From positions 122,960,226-123,024,225 of the forward strand of contig NC_088780.1 of the NCBI RefSeq assembly GCF_958450345.1: a stretch of DNA of 64,000 nucleotides, read 5' to 3'. Positions 10,694 to 23,124 of this stretch are shown here, in pieces. Positions within the stretch are counted from its first letter, which is position 1; every line of letters begins with the position of its first letter. The DNA is from Calliphora vicina (Eukaryota > Arthropoda > Insecta > Diptera > Calliphoridae). The position numbers and the translations under genes were made by a program. The notes beneath the pieces are model-generated. The model had not been told where the DNA came from and made no database searches. It saw only the letters and a list, made by a program, of their open reading frames with translations.

Positions 10694-12477
10694 AATAATA
10701 ATTTGTTGGACCAAGTATAAGTTTTGACTGGTATAGAGTGTATAAGTTTTTTCTGACTCACACTTTACATACCATTTATTTAAATTTGAATTCATTGAAA
10801 CAATAAATAAAATCCCACCTGGTACCAAAAATTACCCTTACAATTATTTTAGCAACCCTGCTGTAAATTCATCATAACTAGCTTTAAACACAGTATTTTG
10901 TGGGTAGATTATACAGAGAAGATAACGGTTACATTGTAAGCAAGATGCGAGAGAGGCTCTCACACACCCATTAACAATAAGAGCACAAACAAAGAGACCA
11001 GTGATAATACTAGTGTATGACACGTGTCATAAGCTTTTTTTTTGAGCATCCGATAATGATCATCAAATAATGGTAATTTTGTTACAAGTACTTTTGTTGT
11101 ACGTATAATTAATTTATTTAATGACCATAATTGAAATTCAATATTTTTCTAAAAGATTAAAAATAAAATTTACTATCTATCTGTTATATTGCAAAAAATT
11201 GTGTAACAAGCGGCAAAGTTACTACAATCACATGAATGGGAAAGTAAGAGAAAGGATACATTTTGATTTCGTTTAATTCTTGTGTAAAAAATCTATAAGT
11301 AGTAAAATAATTATAGTGTTTATTTTATGTTTAACTGGCATTCATATGATTTTAAGAATTTGGGCAAATAATTAAAGGATTTGTATGTTTAAATTGTTAT
11401 TTAATGTGAGAAAATATTATAACGTAAGTAGAAATGGTGGGAAAGTTTAAAAACATTTGAAAGTGAGAATCAATGAGAATTTTAAAGATATAAACGAATT
11501 TTTGTATTTGTAATGGGGGATACAATTTCTTAAATTAATTAAAAGCAAATTAATAAACAGTCGAAGACAAAAATAAATGTTTGCCATTGGTTCACTGTTG
11601 CAAAGGACATTTCTCTATATCATTGAACGAGTAATTGTAAAACCAAACAACTAAATCTATTAAAATTAAAAATAATGTATTTCTCAAAACATAATTAAAA
11701 ATTGTGTGTTTTTATAGTTTAAGCAAACTAACCCTATCCATCATTGTATTCGTAACTGTCTTGAGATATCACATTTCAAAAAAAGAAACAAAAAAAAAAC
11801 TGTATTATTTGGCGCGCTTCACTCAAGTGTACTTGAATTGGTTGGTTACAAAAACACAAACAATGTTCAATATTTGAAAACAAAAAAATGCGTCACATTT
11901 ATGAAGACAGTATAAAGTAATTTAATACTTTTTAATAAACTCAACGATCCCGAAGTATTTTGCTGAAGTGTTTTTTTATTAGCCACTGTATTTAATATTT
12001 TTTCCATTCTCTTCAACAGACAATCACTCAGAAGTTAAGAGGACACAATTCAATAACTAAAATAATTTTATTAAAACAAAAAATAAAATTTCTTAGAGGA
12101 ATTTATATCCTAATATTCATATGTTCAGAATTATTTGTAGGAAACAAAAGGGAAACAAAGTAAAACCATCGTAGACCAGCTGTCACCTCTAGATAGTTGG
12201 AGTGTCACTGGAATTGGAACTTGCTCGTACCATGACATACTGCATTGTGTTGACAGTTGGAATAGTTAGTCATTGATACTTTTCTTAGTTTGTTTTATTT
12301 TTTTTTTCAGAGTAAATGTATGACAGGCCTCGGAAATGTCATAAGGTCTTTAAGGAAACAATAAGTAGGAATAGTTTCGCTGGACAGTTGGTTAAATTTT
12401 GTAAGTTATTAAGAAAAACAGTTTGTAAAAGATAATTTTTGTAGTTTTAGTAAAATTAACAAGAAATAAAAAAAAAA
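10694..12477. other. No gene seen; apparently unique AT-rich DNA
   Basis: About 1.8 kb with no convincing frame, no terminal repeats and no match to the other repeats in the window. It may be intergenic or intronic. Confidence 0.4.
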
Positions 12478-12947
12478 CTAACAAGTAAAAGTGTTATATA
12501 CAATTGTGTCGAATCTTGTATACCCACCATCAATATGTTATATGTAATAAAATATTTTTCTGATATAGGGGTTAATTATGGACCGATCCTCTTTGTCAAG
12601 TTCAAGTTATTTACTGAGGGGGACGTTGTATGGGGTCAAGTGTTGCCCGATTTTCGTCATACTTCATATAATTCAGAGTACTTAGAACTACTTTGTGTAA
12701 AATTGTTGCCGCAAAATTAACATATTTATGACTGCTCAAATATTATTTCGTCGGGATATTTGTATGGCGGTTAGGTAAAATAATGGACCAATATTGCCCA
12801 TTTTACATACCAAACAAACCTTATCAAGAGAGAGAGAGTATTTGTGGAAAATTTCAGCCAGTCCTATCATGTTTTCAACAGACAAACAGACGGTCGGACA
12901 TAGCTGGATAGTCTTGGTATTTCATAAGGACCCAGAATATACATAAA
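12478..12947 (-). repeat. R interspersed repeat, diverged copy
   Basis: It starts 'aacaagtaaaagtgttatatac' and 'gtgtcgaatcttgtataccca', and near 12880 carries 'cagacaaacagacggtcggacat'. It ends at the left duplication of the hAT-like element at 12956, which seems to have landed in it. Confidence 0.6.
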
Positions 12948-13306
12948 GTCTACATTAGTGGCCCTTAATAAACGAAAGTTGGACCCCAGTTTGGTGAACA
13001 TTAGTAAAAAAAATCAACCTGAAAAAATGTTAGGTAAATCGGTTGGAGTTAAGACGTGCCATAAGCCCTCTGAAGTTTTGAGATGCATGCAAGGGGAAAA
13101 AATGCATTTTTTTGGTTTTTGTAAAAATTTTGCCATTAAAAAATTACTTTTGCAATTTAATTTAAAAGAATAAAAATGTGTACGTAATTATCGTTCTAAT
13201 GAGACATAAAAAACAGAAATTGGTCAAAAAAATGTTAATGTTATTAAAAATTCGCCAGGCAACTAGAACAAGAAATGTAGGAACAAAATTAACATATTTT
13301 GATAAA

Positions 13307-14609
13307 TCTATTTTCTATATAAATAAAAATCAAATTTCGTTCGTTGGTAAATGGAATCAGTAGAGAACGGCCGGACTTAAATTTTTTTTTTTAAAATGTT
13401 GGTTATAGCCCAACTTAGGTTTTTACGGAATGAAAAATTGACCACGCCCACTTTTTTCGATTTATCTAAAATTGAAAAACGGCTACATCGATTTGGCTAA
13501 TTTTTTGTTTAAATGATCATAGTAATCCTATTTAAGTTTGTACTGAAAGAATAATTTACCGTGCTAAAACCTCAGGACGCCTGAACCGATTTAAATTTTT
13601 TTTAATGTTCGCAATACATAGTCCGCAAAAGTTTTTACATAAATAAAAATTGTCCACGTCCACTAATGCGCCCACTTATTAAATACATCTGCAAAATACA
13701 TAGGTCTGTGATCAATCATATTTCAGACCAAAATTCGATTTCTTATATAAAAACTAACAATAGCTTAAATCGCTAATAACTTGGCCAATAAGCGTTTAAT
13801 CAAGAAAAAGAGGTCGATCTCTGATCACTCATATATCTGACCAAAATTCGATTTTTTATATAAAAACTCGCAATAAATAAATTCGCTAATAACTTGCAAA
13901 TAAGCGTTTAATCAAGAAAAAGAGGTCGATCTCTGATCACTTATATTTCTGACCAAAATTCGATTTTTTATATAAAAACTCAGAATATATAAATTTGATA
14001 ATAACTTGGCCAATAAGCGTTTAATCAAGAAAAGGAGCTCGATATGTGTTCTCTCATATTTCAGAACAAAAATCGATTTTTTTATATAAAACTCAAAATA
14101 TCTAAATTCGCTAATAACTTGGCCAGTAAGCGTTTAATTAAGAAAAAGAGCTCGATCTGTGTTCACTCATATTTCTTAACAAAAATCCATTTTTTATATA
14201 AAAACTCAAAATATATAAATTCACTAATAACTTGGCCAATAAGCGTTTAATCAAGAAAAGGATCTCGATCTGTGATCACTCATATATCTGACCAAAATTC
14301 GATTTTTTATATAAAAACTAAAAATATATAAATTCGCTAATAACTTTGCCAATAATACATACATGAATATATGTATTCGGTTGTTGCAAGACTTAGGATT
14401 TTGACAACTAACTTAGGTTCTTTGTCTCTCAGTAGCGCTTCAATGCATATTTTATTCTATGCCCTATATGAATAAAAATTATCATTCAATAATACGTTTT
14501 TTCCCTTTTTAACTATTTTTACCCTTTTCAAACCGTTTCTCACAAATTCACAAATCGAACACAAGCATTTTTTTAACTTGGACAGGACAATGTCTGTCGG
14601 GTCAGCTAG
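13307..14609 (+). mobile_element. Helitron-1, non-autonomous, complete
   Basis: It starts TC (after A) and ends GTCAGCTAG before T, the Helitron rule. A short stem (GACAG...CTGTC, 14581-14598) precedes the end. The paralogous sequence near 19085 shows the unoccupied A|T site ('gagaaatattaaaataaaag'), which confirms both ends to the base. The core holds about six tandem units of 113 bp (13700-14360). No Rep/helicase frame is present at 1303 bp. Confidence 0.9.
13700..14360 (-). repeat. 113-bp tandem repeat, about six units, inside Helitron-1
   Basis: Units are anchored by 'gatctctgatcactcat' and 'aagcgtttaatcaagaaaa' at roughly 13707, 13820, 13933, 14046, 14155 and 14269. In reverse complement they are the same unit as the large array at 23125-25660. 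Confidence 0.9.
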
Positions 14610-15239
14610 TATTAAAATAAAAGCTTATTTTTACTTAAAATATATCCATATTTACTTGTATATGAGTTTTTGTCTTCGTAGGATACCGTTAACCTTAGCA
14701 GGCATAACCAAAAAAATAAAAAAATTTTAACGGCAGTTTCAAAACTCCATTTTCAAATTTTTAAAAATTTTGTTAAACAAATTTCAGAAATTTTTGATCA
14801 TCTCATTGGGATTTATTGAGAATAAAAATATGAAAAAATTATGAAAATATCTCTTATAATTTTTCCGTCCCTGCAATTTAAATTTTGAAATTTTCTAGAA
14901 AACCCAATTATTTGGCCATTATTTGGCGAATGAGCTTTTTTCCTTACTGTTATGATAATCCAGATAATTTTAAAATTTTTTCAGGATGATTATTTTTTTT
15001 TGGGCCAAAATCCTACATTCGTTTATTAAGAGCCACCCTAGTCTACATACAGGAATTATAATTAAATTTCTTTCATTGAAAGCGGTATTTGGAAAAAATA
15101 AATTCATAATAAAAAAAAATTACATCACTTAAGTCGGGTTTAGCAACATTTCCTATTACGTCCAAAATTTCACCGCTATTAGAATTATTGATTCTGGGTC
15201 AAATAACATAATTTTTTTGGATTTTTGGAATAACAAAAT

Positions 15240-15560
15240 CATAAGAGGCCGGACCAAATAATACCTGTTTTTTTTAATTTCAATAATTTATTTTCGTGAA
15301 TGATTTCCGGAAGTTGGTCGTGTGATTTATGTCTATATGAAGATTATTTATGTTGATACCAAAATATTTATGCTGGTTAAAGTGATTTTCGGAAGCCGGC
15401 CTTATATAGGAGCTATGACTAATTATGTACCGGTCATCATAAAACTTCTGTATATGGGGGATTCCACGTCAAGTGAACCAAATTTTAAAATCGATGTCTT
15501 CCCATCGGGATGAATTTGCACCAAAGTAAGTCCTATTGGATAGTAATTCAGATACAATTT
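15240..15560 (-). repeat. R-b type repeat fragment
   Basis: Strings such as 'gtgatttatgtctatatg', 'gattttcggaagccgg' and 'gagctatgactaattatg' are the reverse complement of the R-b copies at 32400-32600 and 48600-48780. Truncated, with no gene. Confidence 0.6.
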
Positions 15561-16429
15561 TTCAACAAGATCGGTCTCTGAGTTAGAGGGGTTCAAAATT
15601 TGACATTTTGGCTAAACAGATGTTTTTCCATGTAACTTATTACCTATTGTTCTTAGCAAAATGTGTCCTAAATATATTAGATAGCTGTTTCTTCAATATT
15701 TCGAGTATATAAATTCATCACTATTGATTAGAACTATAAAATAATTTTTTTGTAAGCTGTATTAATAATTTCAAAGTAAAATTTAACAAAATATGCATTA
15801 TTATTAATTATTTTACTAACGGAATAGTTAATAACTTTCAAAAGGCTTTCCAAACTATTTTTGGACTGTTTGACACTAATTTCAATAATTCCCACACTCT
15901 TCTTTTATTAAACAAAAAGACTAAAGAACATACAAAAAACACCGTTTTCATATTGATGCATATTTTTTTTTTAAAAATGTAGTCAAGTGTAAAGGCATTC
16001 GATGATGAAGATCACACTCGACCAATATCACATTACACGGTGGGAATTCTTTACACTGTCTCATGACTCTCCATACACAATACATACATACAAAATATCA
16101 CTCTCAAAGCGGTAACAAACAACTACTAACAAACAAATCAACGACGTGTGTGACAACAACGTATTTTTACTGAGATTTAAACGTAGTTTGAACCGGTTTC
16201 AATTAAACTCCAGTCTATTAAACAATCAGGGTATAAATTACACAGAGCGAATGAAAATAAATAGATGTATATAATGCGATCAAGAGGCGACAACAACATA
16301 AATAAAAATACTTTGACGCAAAACTAAAAAGTTTGCTTCTGATTGTCAAAATGCATTAAGAATGAGATTGTGAAGGTAAGAATGTCGTCTACTGTCTTTG
16401 GATAGGTTTGAAGTATTTGTTGCGAAGTT
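15560..16429. other. No gene seen
   Basis: Mostly unique AT-rich sequence. The part near 15560-15700 reads like a worn dispersed repeat. The 16100-16400 part is unique and slightly richer in CA. Confidence 0.35.
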
Positions 16430-16706
16430 TTAAAATAAAAAAATGGGGATATGTAGTAATATTGTTTTAATACTTATAATACACCCAAATCTGGGAATGG
16501 TGGTAGAGAACATAAAATGTATTATATACAATTTGAAAACAGCGTGAATATAACAGATAATACGCATGTCATTATCGGAGAGCATATAAGTAATGTAGAT
16601 GGTAAGCAGAGTGTGGAATGTCAATACCACGTGCTTGTTGGGCAAATTGCAATTCAGAAATACGAGGCCGGGTCAGTAATGAAAAAAAAAAATATTTTAT
16701 TTTAGT

Positions 16707-16905
16707 CTATATATACATTGTCCAACGTTCCTCCAATTTGTTTATCCCTCCAAAAAAATATGAATTGACGAGTTCATCATAATAGGTATTTGTTTGTGGG
16801 GTGATTTCATCTTTGGAGTCAAATCTCATTCCCCCGAGCCATTTCTTCAGATTTGGAAACAGAGTTACCAATTCGTAGCCTAATTCTTGGATTTTTGCCA
16901 TGCAA
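16707..16905 (-). pseudogene. Mariner transposase C-terminal fragment
   Basis: The minus strand reads MAKIQELGYEL, then LFPNLKKWLGGMRF, then NKLEERW, the typical end of a mariner transposase. About 14 residues that normally stand between these blocks, including the third catalytic Asp (SPDLAPSD motif), are deleted in frame. It belongs to the same mariner lineage as the N-terminal fragment at 36975-37275, not to the one at 8078. Confidence 0.75.
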
Positions 16906-17958
16906 ACTGAACATGTGAGCACTAGGCTGGCCCTTAATAAACTAATGTTGGATTTTGGTCAGTCTCACCCCCTCAATTTGGTGAACATTGCACAGTGGTA
17001 TGAGAAAAAAAAAAAGAGGGAAATAAATCTGTAACTTCTAAACCCTTTGTCCGATTTGAATGAAATTTCACATGCGCAAAGGGGAAGTGCTGTCGAGTTT
17101 AAGTTTTGAATCTGGACTTCATGAGCCCACCAGGAGCTGGGCCAGAGATCCCAAAAGTAGGACACCTCAGGTATGGTCAATTTTAAAAATGATTCTATTT
17201 CTTCGTTTGTGTTCCGATTTCAAAAAAATTACATATATTGAATCTTATCATCGAGCACTGCATAAAACCGTAGATATCAATTATCTCTTATAGCTTAGGA
17301 GATATTCGCATTTGAAAATTAAATTTTCAACATTTTTACCCACCCTACTCCAGTTTTTTATTGACCGCGGTTCCAAATATTTCCCGATTTTCACCATTTT
17401 TCCTTTATAGTATTAACAACAGAACAGATATATCAAATAAAGAATGAATGGTTTAAAAATCATGACTAAGTCCAAAGTTACATGCATTAATTAAAAAATT
17501 AAAATGGAGATTTTTCGCTATTTTTTTGAGAAAAAAGTACTTTTATTCTTTTTAATTTATCTAAAAAATTTCTAAGAGGATGTATAATGAATTTATACTT
17601 TTTGAAAAGCTAACTTTACATCAAATACTTTAAATGAAAAAAAAATTTATTATTTTTGATACCGAGGGGACCAGGTCCATTCAAAAAACGCCTGTAAAAT
17701 TCAACTTTAGGGCAAAAATTCTCAAGTCGCATAGTCGATATCAAAATATAGTAACCCATTTTAGATGCCCCAATATGTTCTTAATTATTTTGTAAAGGGT
17801 TCCGATAACCCCGCCCCTGGTATGGATATTACAGCCAAAAAACGAAAATATCCCATTTTTGGAATTTTTCAATACTTTTTTGGGAATTGGGGGGATTCCT
17901 GATTACAAATTTCAAAATTTATTTTTATTTTTCTATTTTCAATAAAAAAATCTATATA

Positions 17959-18529
17959 CAGGTAGGCCTCCATTTACGCGGTTTGTTGGGCCCAAAAAAA
18001 TTGCGTGTAAATCAAATTCGCGTAAAACGAGGTTCTAATTTAGAACGAAATGCTTTTGTGGGGCCAATAACTTTTTATTTCGCGTAAAACAATACATCAG
18101 TCACATAACAAATAAGAAATTGGGACGCGTTAAATCAAAAATACCTTAAATGCAAACGGTCGTTATTTGTACTTTTAAAAACTTAAAACAAAAGTAAAGT
18201 AAAAAACTGAAATAAAAAAAGTTCTTATCGAAAGTTAAGAAAAAAATTTCAATTAAAAAAACAAAATATTCCAATGCATAAAATAGATCAAAATATAACA
18301 AAAAATTATAAAAATTAACAAAGCAATTTCAAAATAATAAAAAAATTCATTTAGTTTTCAAAAAAAATCTGTTATTCGCATCTGTGTTTTCCGTTTCTTG
18401 TTGTTTGTTGCCGCGTTATATAAAAATCGTGTAAAAAAAGTCGCGTATTTGAAAAAATGGTTGCTAATTAGAGTTCGCGTTATACCGAATTCGTGTAAAT
18501 AAAGTACCGTGTAAATGGAGGCTTACCTG
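17959..18529. mobile_element. Pogo/Tigger-like MITE
   Basis: It begins CAGGTAGGCCTCCATTTACG and ends in its inverted form (GTAAATGGAGGCTTACCTG), flanked by TA on both sides (17957-17958 and 18530-18531). The CAGGTA-type ends and TA target fit pogo/Tigger within the Tc1-mariner superfamily. Sequences such as 'gcgtaaaacgagg' and 'tcgcgttatac' recur inside. At 571 bp there is no transposase. Confidence 0.75.
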
Positions 18530-19236
18530 TAAATGTAAATATTCATAAATAAAAATTTCATTTCAATTTGAAAAATTTGTATCTATGCAAAAACTCAATA
18601 AAAAGCATTTTTTGTCATATTTTTAAAAAAAAGTATTCCATGAATTTTTTAATTGTCAAAAGTTATATACATTATTGAAAAGTAGATAAAATCATCTATC
18701 CGGTGATATATACCTTATGTTTTTTACGTGGCAAATTAATTAGGGAAAACTTTATTTACAGTTACAGATTTATTATTGGTAAAAAAAATCATACTGAAAC
18801 ATTTTTAGGTCAATCGGTTGGGGTTAAGCAAGCCCTCTGAAGTATTGAGATGCATTTACAAGGGGAAAAATAAAAATTTTTCAGTTTTTGTCAAAATTTT
18901 GCTATTAAAAAATTACTTTTGCAATTTAATTTAAAAGAATAGAAATGTGTACGTAATTGTCGTTCTAATGAGACATAAAAAACAAACAAAAAAATTAAAT
19001 GTTATTAAAAATTCCCCAGGCCATTAACGTGTCTCAGGCAACTAGAACGAGAAATGTAGGAACAAAATTAACATATTTTGAGAAATATTAAAATAAAAGC
19101 TAATTTTTACTTAAAATATATCCATGTTTACTTGTATATGTAAACTTCGTAGCATACCGTTAACCTATTCGCATGTATGACCAAAAAAATTTAAACAAAT
19201 TTCTGAATTTTTTGATCATATAATTTGGGATATATT

Positions 19237-20498
19237 CACAGAAAAAAGAAATTCATAATTGGAATGAATTTTGTAATAAATATTATTAATCAAACTTGAT
19301 TTTTTTCCCAAACTTTTTTCATTCAGATTAAGAACATGTTCATAAATATTATAAACATATCGGAAATTTTTGATTTTTTTTCATAAATTTATTAATATTT
19401 TATAATAAATTGTATTATAATTGCATTATCTAATGAATTAATGTAAAAAATATTTGCTTAGTAGCCATACATATCGTCACCTAAAATGCAAAACAACGTA
19501 TCATCAAAAAATTCGAAATTGATTTTATTATTGATTACGATTCACTACATCATATTACATATGTGTACAAAATTTTAAACCTTTACTATCAAAAATAACC
19601 AAGTTATAAACAAAATTGAAACTAAACTATCATCAAGTATATGATTTTCTTAAAGAAAATAACGTATACGCTTTGAGTAATTAATTAATAAATAGTTTTT
19701 ACCTTATTTTAGGTAGTATCCTAATTTTTTTTAATAAATTTGTTGCAATTGAATATTTGTTGCAGTCTTAATGAAAATTTAATGAAGAAAATTTTTAAGT
19801 TTAAAAAAGTAGTCGTTAGTAATTAAAATAAAAAAACATAATCAAATTAAAAAAGTATATATAAACTGCTTTTATTTAAAATAAAAAAATATTTTTATTT
19901 AAGTTTTTATTTTTTCATAAAAATTTATATTGATGATACGTTTTTTTTTCTTCAGAAAATAACAATTCAAAAAAACGTAAGCCACATATCTTAAAGTGTG
20001 CTTTGAAAAAATTATTTTTTTTTATATAAAATATATTTCTAGAGTCATTGTAATTCAAATTTGAAAATTTTGTTTCAATATCTCAAGTAGTTTTCATTTT
20101 ATATCGTTTTTGCTTCTCCTATAATGCTTCTCCTATAAACTTATGAAAAGTGATGTTACGTTATTTTGCATTTTAGGTGACGATATATTGGTCAATATTT
20201 TAAGATGAATCAACAATATCTGAAACTTAAAAAATATAATTGAACATAATAAAATATCCATAAACATTAAGCATATCATCCCCTTGTGACTGAAAATCAT
20301 AAAAATAAATAAAAAATTTTCCAAGGAAATTTTCAAACATTTTTAAAAAACAAAAAAATATACATAAATGAAATTGAAATAATATTTTTCAAGCCTTCTA
20401 GATTTAATTTGAAAACATTTAAGAAATTATTTATAAATGTTATGAATTGAAATCAATGAAATCAAATCATAATATTTATGTTGAAACTTTTTTCTGTG
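19237..20498. mobile_element. CACAG-ended TIR element (possibly CACTA/CMC-like)
   Basis: The ends are CACAGAAAAAAG and its inverse CTTTTTTCTGTG. Comparison with the uninterrupted F1 copy ('gggatttattgagaata', 14811) shows an insertion with about a 2-bp (TT) duplication. An internal 35-bp inverted pair lies at 19470-19506 and 20148-20186 (core ATCGTCACCTAAAATGCAAA). No transposase is visible. The CACTA assignment rests only on termini and duplication length. Confidence 0.55.
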
Positions 20499-20519
20499 TT
20501 GAGAATATAATAGGGTATA

Positions 20520-21220
20520 AAAATATGAATAAATTATGACAATTTTTTCATTTAAATTTTCGAGAAAAACAAATTATTTGGCCATATTTTGGCGAAAAAG
20601 CTCAATTTCCTTACTGTTATGAATTTTAAGTAGAACTTATTCAGAATTCTAAATATATTCTGAAAGTTTTACTAAAATTGGAAAACGTCAAACCCTAAAT
20701 CGTGAAGATTTAGAAATTCTAATGAAAAGATAGCAAAATTTTAATTATTTTTGGGCCGATTTTGATGAAACTTAAGAAAAATATAACATGATTAATTAAC
20801 ATGTTACTAGAGTTCAGCAACATGTTGCTAGAGTTATGCAAATTTTTGCACTGTTATTGTAAAAAAAAAATATGAACAAATTATGAAAACATCATTGCAA
20901 TTTTCGAGAAAAACAAATTATTTGGCCATATTTTGGCGAGTAAAACTTATATAGTATATAGTCCAGATAATTCAGAATATACTGTGAAAGTTTTCCTAAA
21001 ACTGGAAAACGTCAAACCCTAAATCGTGAAGGTTAAAGGTCAAATTTTTCAATATTTGGAATTTCTAATGGAAAGATAGCGAAATGTTAATTATTTTTGG
21101 GCCGATTTTGATGAAACTTAAGAAAAATATAACATGAATTCTGGTATTTATAACAACAGCACAAAAATGGCACTTGGGGTTAAAATGACCCTAAACTTTT
21201 AAAATCATAAAAATGCTTAA
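20520..21220. repeat. Tandem duplication of an F1 segment, offset 350 bp
   Basis: The block starting 'caaattatttggccatattttggcg' occurs at 20569 and again at 20919, followed both times by 'aaatcgtgaag' and 'gggccgattttgatgaaac'. Copies of the 24-bp motif 'agcaacatgttgctagagtt' stand at the junction (20797-20832). Confidence 0.7.
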
Positions 21221-21230
21221 CAATTTCAAT

Positions 21231-22491
21231 AGTTCTGATCATAATTTGATTTTTAAAGGAAGCAAACTTAAGAATATTATAGTGTGTATTATAAAGTAGT
21301 AAGTTAACCCATTTTAAAAATTTAGTATTCAATTTTTAAATTCTAAACTGTACTATTTTTTACTAGCACAATTTATTCAATTACAATGTAGTAAAAGAGA
21401 CAAATATTTTCTCTTGAAGTGCCTGCTAGATTTTACTATTTTTTTGTGTATGAAACTGAAAAAAAAACAGATGTCCGCAAATACATAATATTTAGTTGTA
21501 TTGACAATATTAGAATTCTCTTGTTTACTTTTACACCATCTAACAAGCATTTAATAAAACTGGCCTTTTCCAACAAAAAATAAAAAATAGAAATTGATTT
21601 GGTTTTCTTTTGTTTTTTCTTCTTTTTCGTATGAGTGTGTGTTTTTTCCTTCTAATAAAAACAGACGCCAATATTAAAACATAAAAGCAAACGAGGAAGC
21701 CCCAAGAATGCGCGCTAACGCCAAGAAAAAGTATTTCATTGATTTTTGAAACCAAACAAAAATACTTTTATTTTGGAAAATGTTTTTTGTACGTCGTATT
21801 AAGTTGTAAACATGGCAAAAAGGCGTAAAAGATAGAAAAAAGGCAAATGGAAATTCAAATCAAACTGACATATAAGTACATACATACATATGTAAGGATG
21901 TGTATATGGAAAGAATATTTATTTGAAGAGTGATCATCATGTGAAGGGTAATTGTTGTCAAAAGGATAATAAATAGTTTGAAATAAACGTGACCATTAAA
22001 AGACTTTCCTTTCAGCAAATACATATTTATTTAATTAAAAATTGTTTATTCTGCAAAGGTCTTTATTATATTAGTTGATGTTATTTGATGTTACAAGTCT
22101 TGTAATTATGCTATTTAAAAAATCTCGCTTATAGTCTTGTCTATCGTCTTATCTATAGTCTCGCCTTGTCTAAAGATCGTTTCGTCTACATATCATCTAG
22201 CCTATAGAACGTCTCGCATATAGATCATAATTAAAAACAGTTCTTTCTGCAAAGGTCTTTATTATATTAGTTGAGGTTATTTCACCATAAAATTTTTATG
22301 TTACAAAAGTCTTGTAATTATGATGCTATTTAAAAAATAATTGGTCTCGTCTATCATCTCGGCAGCAACTTTCGAAAAATATTGCCTGTTTCCATGCCAC
22401 ATTTTTTAGATCAAGAATTACAATACTGTTTTGAATATGTCCCCATACCACAATTGTAAATAACGCCAGTCAAACACTTTTAATACGTACA
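21231..22491. repeat. No gene; unique DNA with a direct duplication
   Basis: A segment beginning 'ctgcaaaggtctttattatattagttga' occurs at about 22052 and 22247 (offset about 195 bp). Between the copies is a worn minisatellite of 'tctatagtctcgtc'-type units. The rest (21231-22030) looks unique and non-coding. Confidence 0.5.
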
Positions 22492-22493
22492 TA

Positions 22494-23017
22494 CAGTGGT
22501 GGCCACCAATTTAAGACAAATACTTGAATTTTTTTCATCAACTGAATTTTAAGTGCGATAGAGCCAAAATAAAAGGAACTCTAAGGGTATGAAATTTATT
22601 ATTAATGTTTCTAGTTTCTGAAAAATGTTTGGAAAAATCGGTAAAACATATATGGACAAAGATATGTGGAAATACGTTGACCCACCTCAGCGAACATCCG
22701 CTGTTAATAACATGATATGACCGAAACTAATGGAACTAAAAATACGAAATTTGGTCCGAATATTTTATAATAATAAAAATATAATGATATAAATGTGAGA
22801 AAATATGTTTATTTAAAAAAAATTTTTTTTGGTCAAGTTGTAGACAAATTTTATGTGTTCATGGTGAATATGTATGAATTGACACAGTCGAATAAAACAC
22901 ACTTGTGTGTTTAAACAGTCCTCATGCATACATATTTGTGGAAATATTTGAAAAAATAATTGACAATTACATGGAATTTAGCAAACAATTTTTGTCTTAA
23001 ATTCATGGCCACCACTG
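22494..23017. mobile_element. Tc1-type MITE with CAGTGGTGGCCAC ends
   Basis: The left end CAGTGGTGGCCACCAATTTA and the right end, reversed, CAGTGGTGGCCATGAATTTA form inverted repeats of more than 20 bp between TA dinucleotides (22492-22493 and 23018-23019). It is 524 bp with no transposase. A right-hand half copy lies at 57595-57767. Confidence 0.8.
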
Positions 23018-23124
23018 TATATGACTCCTGCATGATCAGTACATTTCTTACAGTAAGAGGGATGCAACAAAACACGGCAACAAAATCGAAAAAATTCTAA
23101 AGGCTTTTTAAACCACTACACAAG

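Larger units (their letters stand above)
12956..15040. mobile_element. F1 element, hAT-like, with 8-bp duplication; carries a Helitron
   Basis: The left end is TAGTGGCCCTTAATAAACG and the right end, reversed, is TAGGGTGGCTCTTAATAAAC. Exact 8-bp duplications GTCTACAT flank it (12948-12955 and 15041-15048), which assigns it to hAT. Without the nested Helitron (13307-14609) it is about 780 bp and non-coding. Compared with the longer copy starting at 16923, it lacks about 1.8 kb of the left interior. Confidence 0.82.
16923..21230. mobile_element. Long F1 copy, right end not found, with nested insertions
   Basis: It starts TAGGCTGGCCCTTAATAAAC like the complete F1 at 12956, and shares with it the blocks 'ggttaag...gccctctgaagt' (18829) and 'gtgtacgtaattgtcgttc' (18945). 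It contains a pogo-like MITE (17959-18529) and a CACAG-ended element (19237-20498). The matching right terminal repeat and a second copy of the left flank GTGAGCAC were not found. No transposase frame is recognisable. Confidence 0.5.

Noticed and set aside
16517..16705. 62-codon frame with IIGEHISNVDGKQS
   Set aside because: No splice context or recognised motif; it overlaps an equally long antisense frame and ends in a poly-A run.
16923..21230. Complete F1 hAT element
   Set aside because: The right terminal repeat and a second GTGAGCAC flank were not found, so it is treated as truncated.
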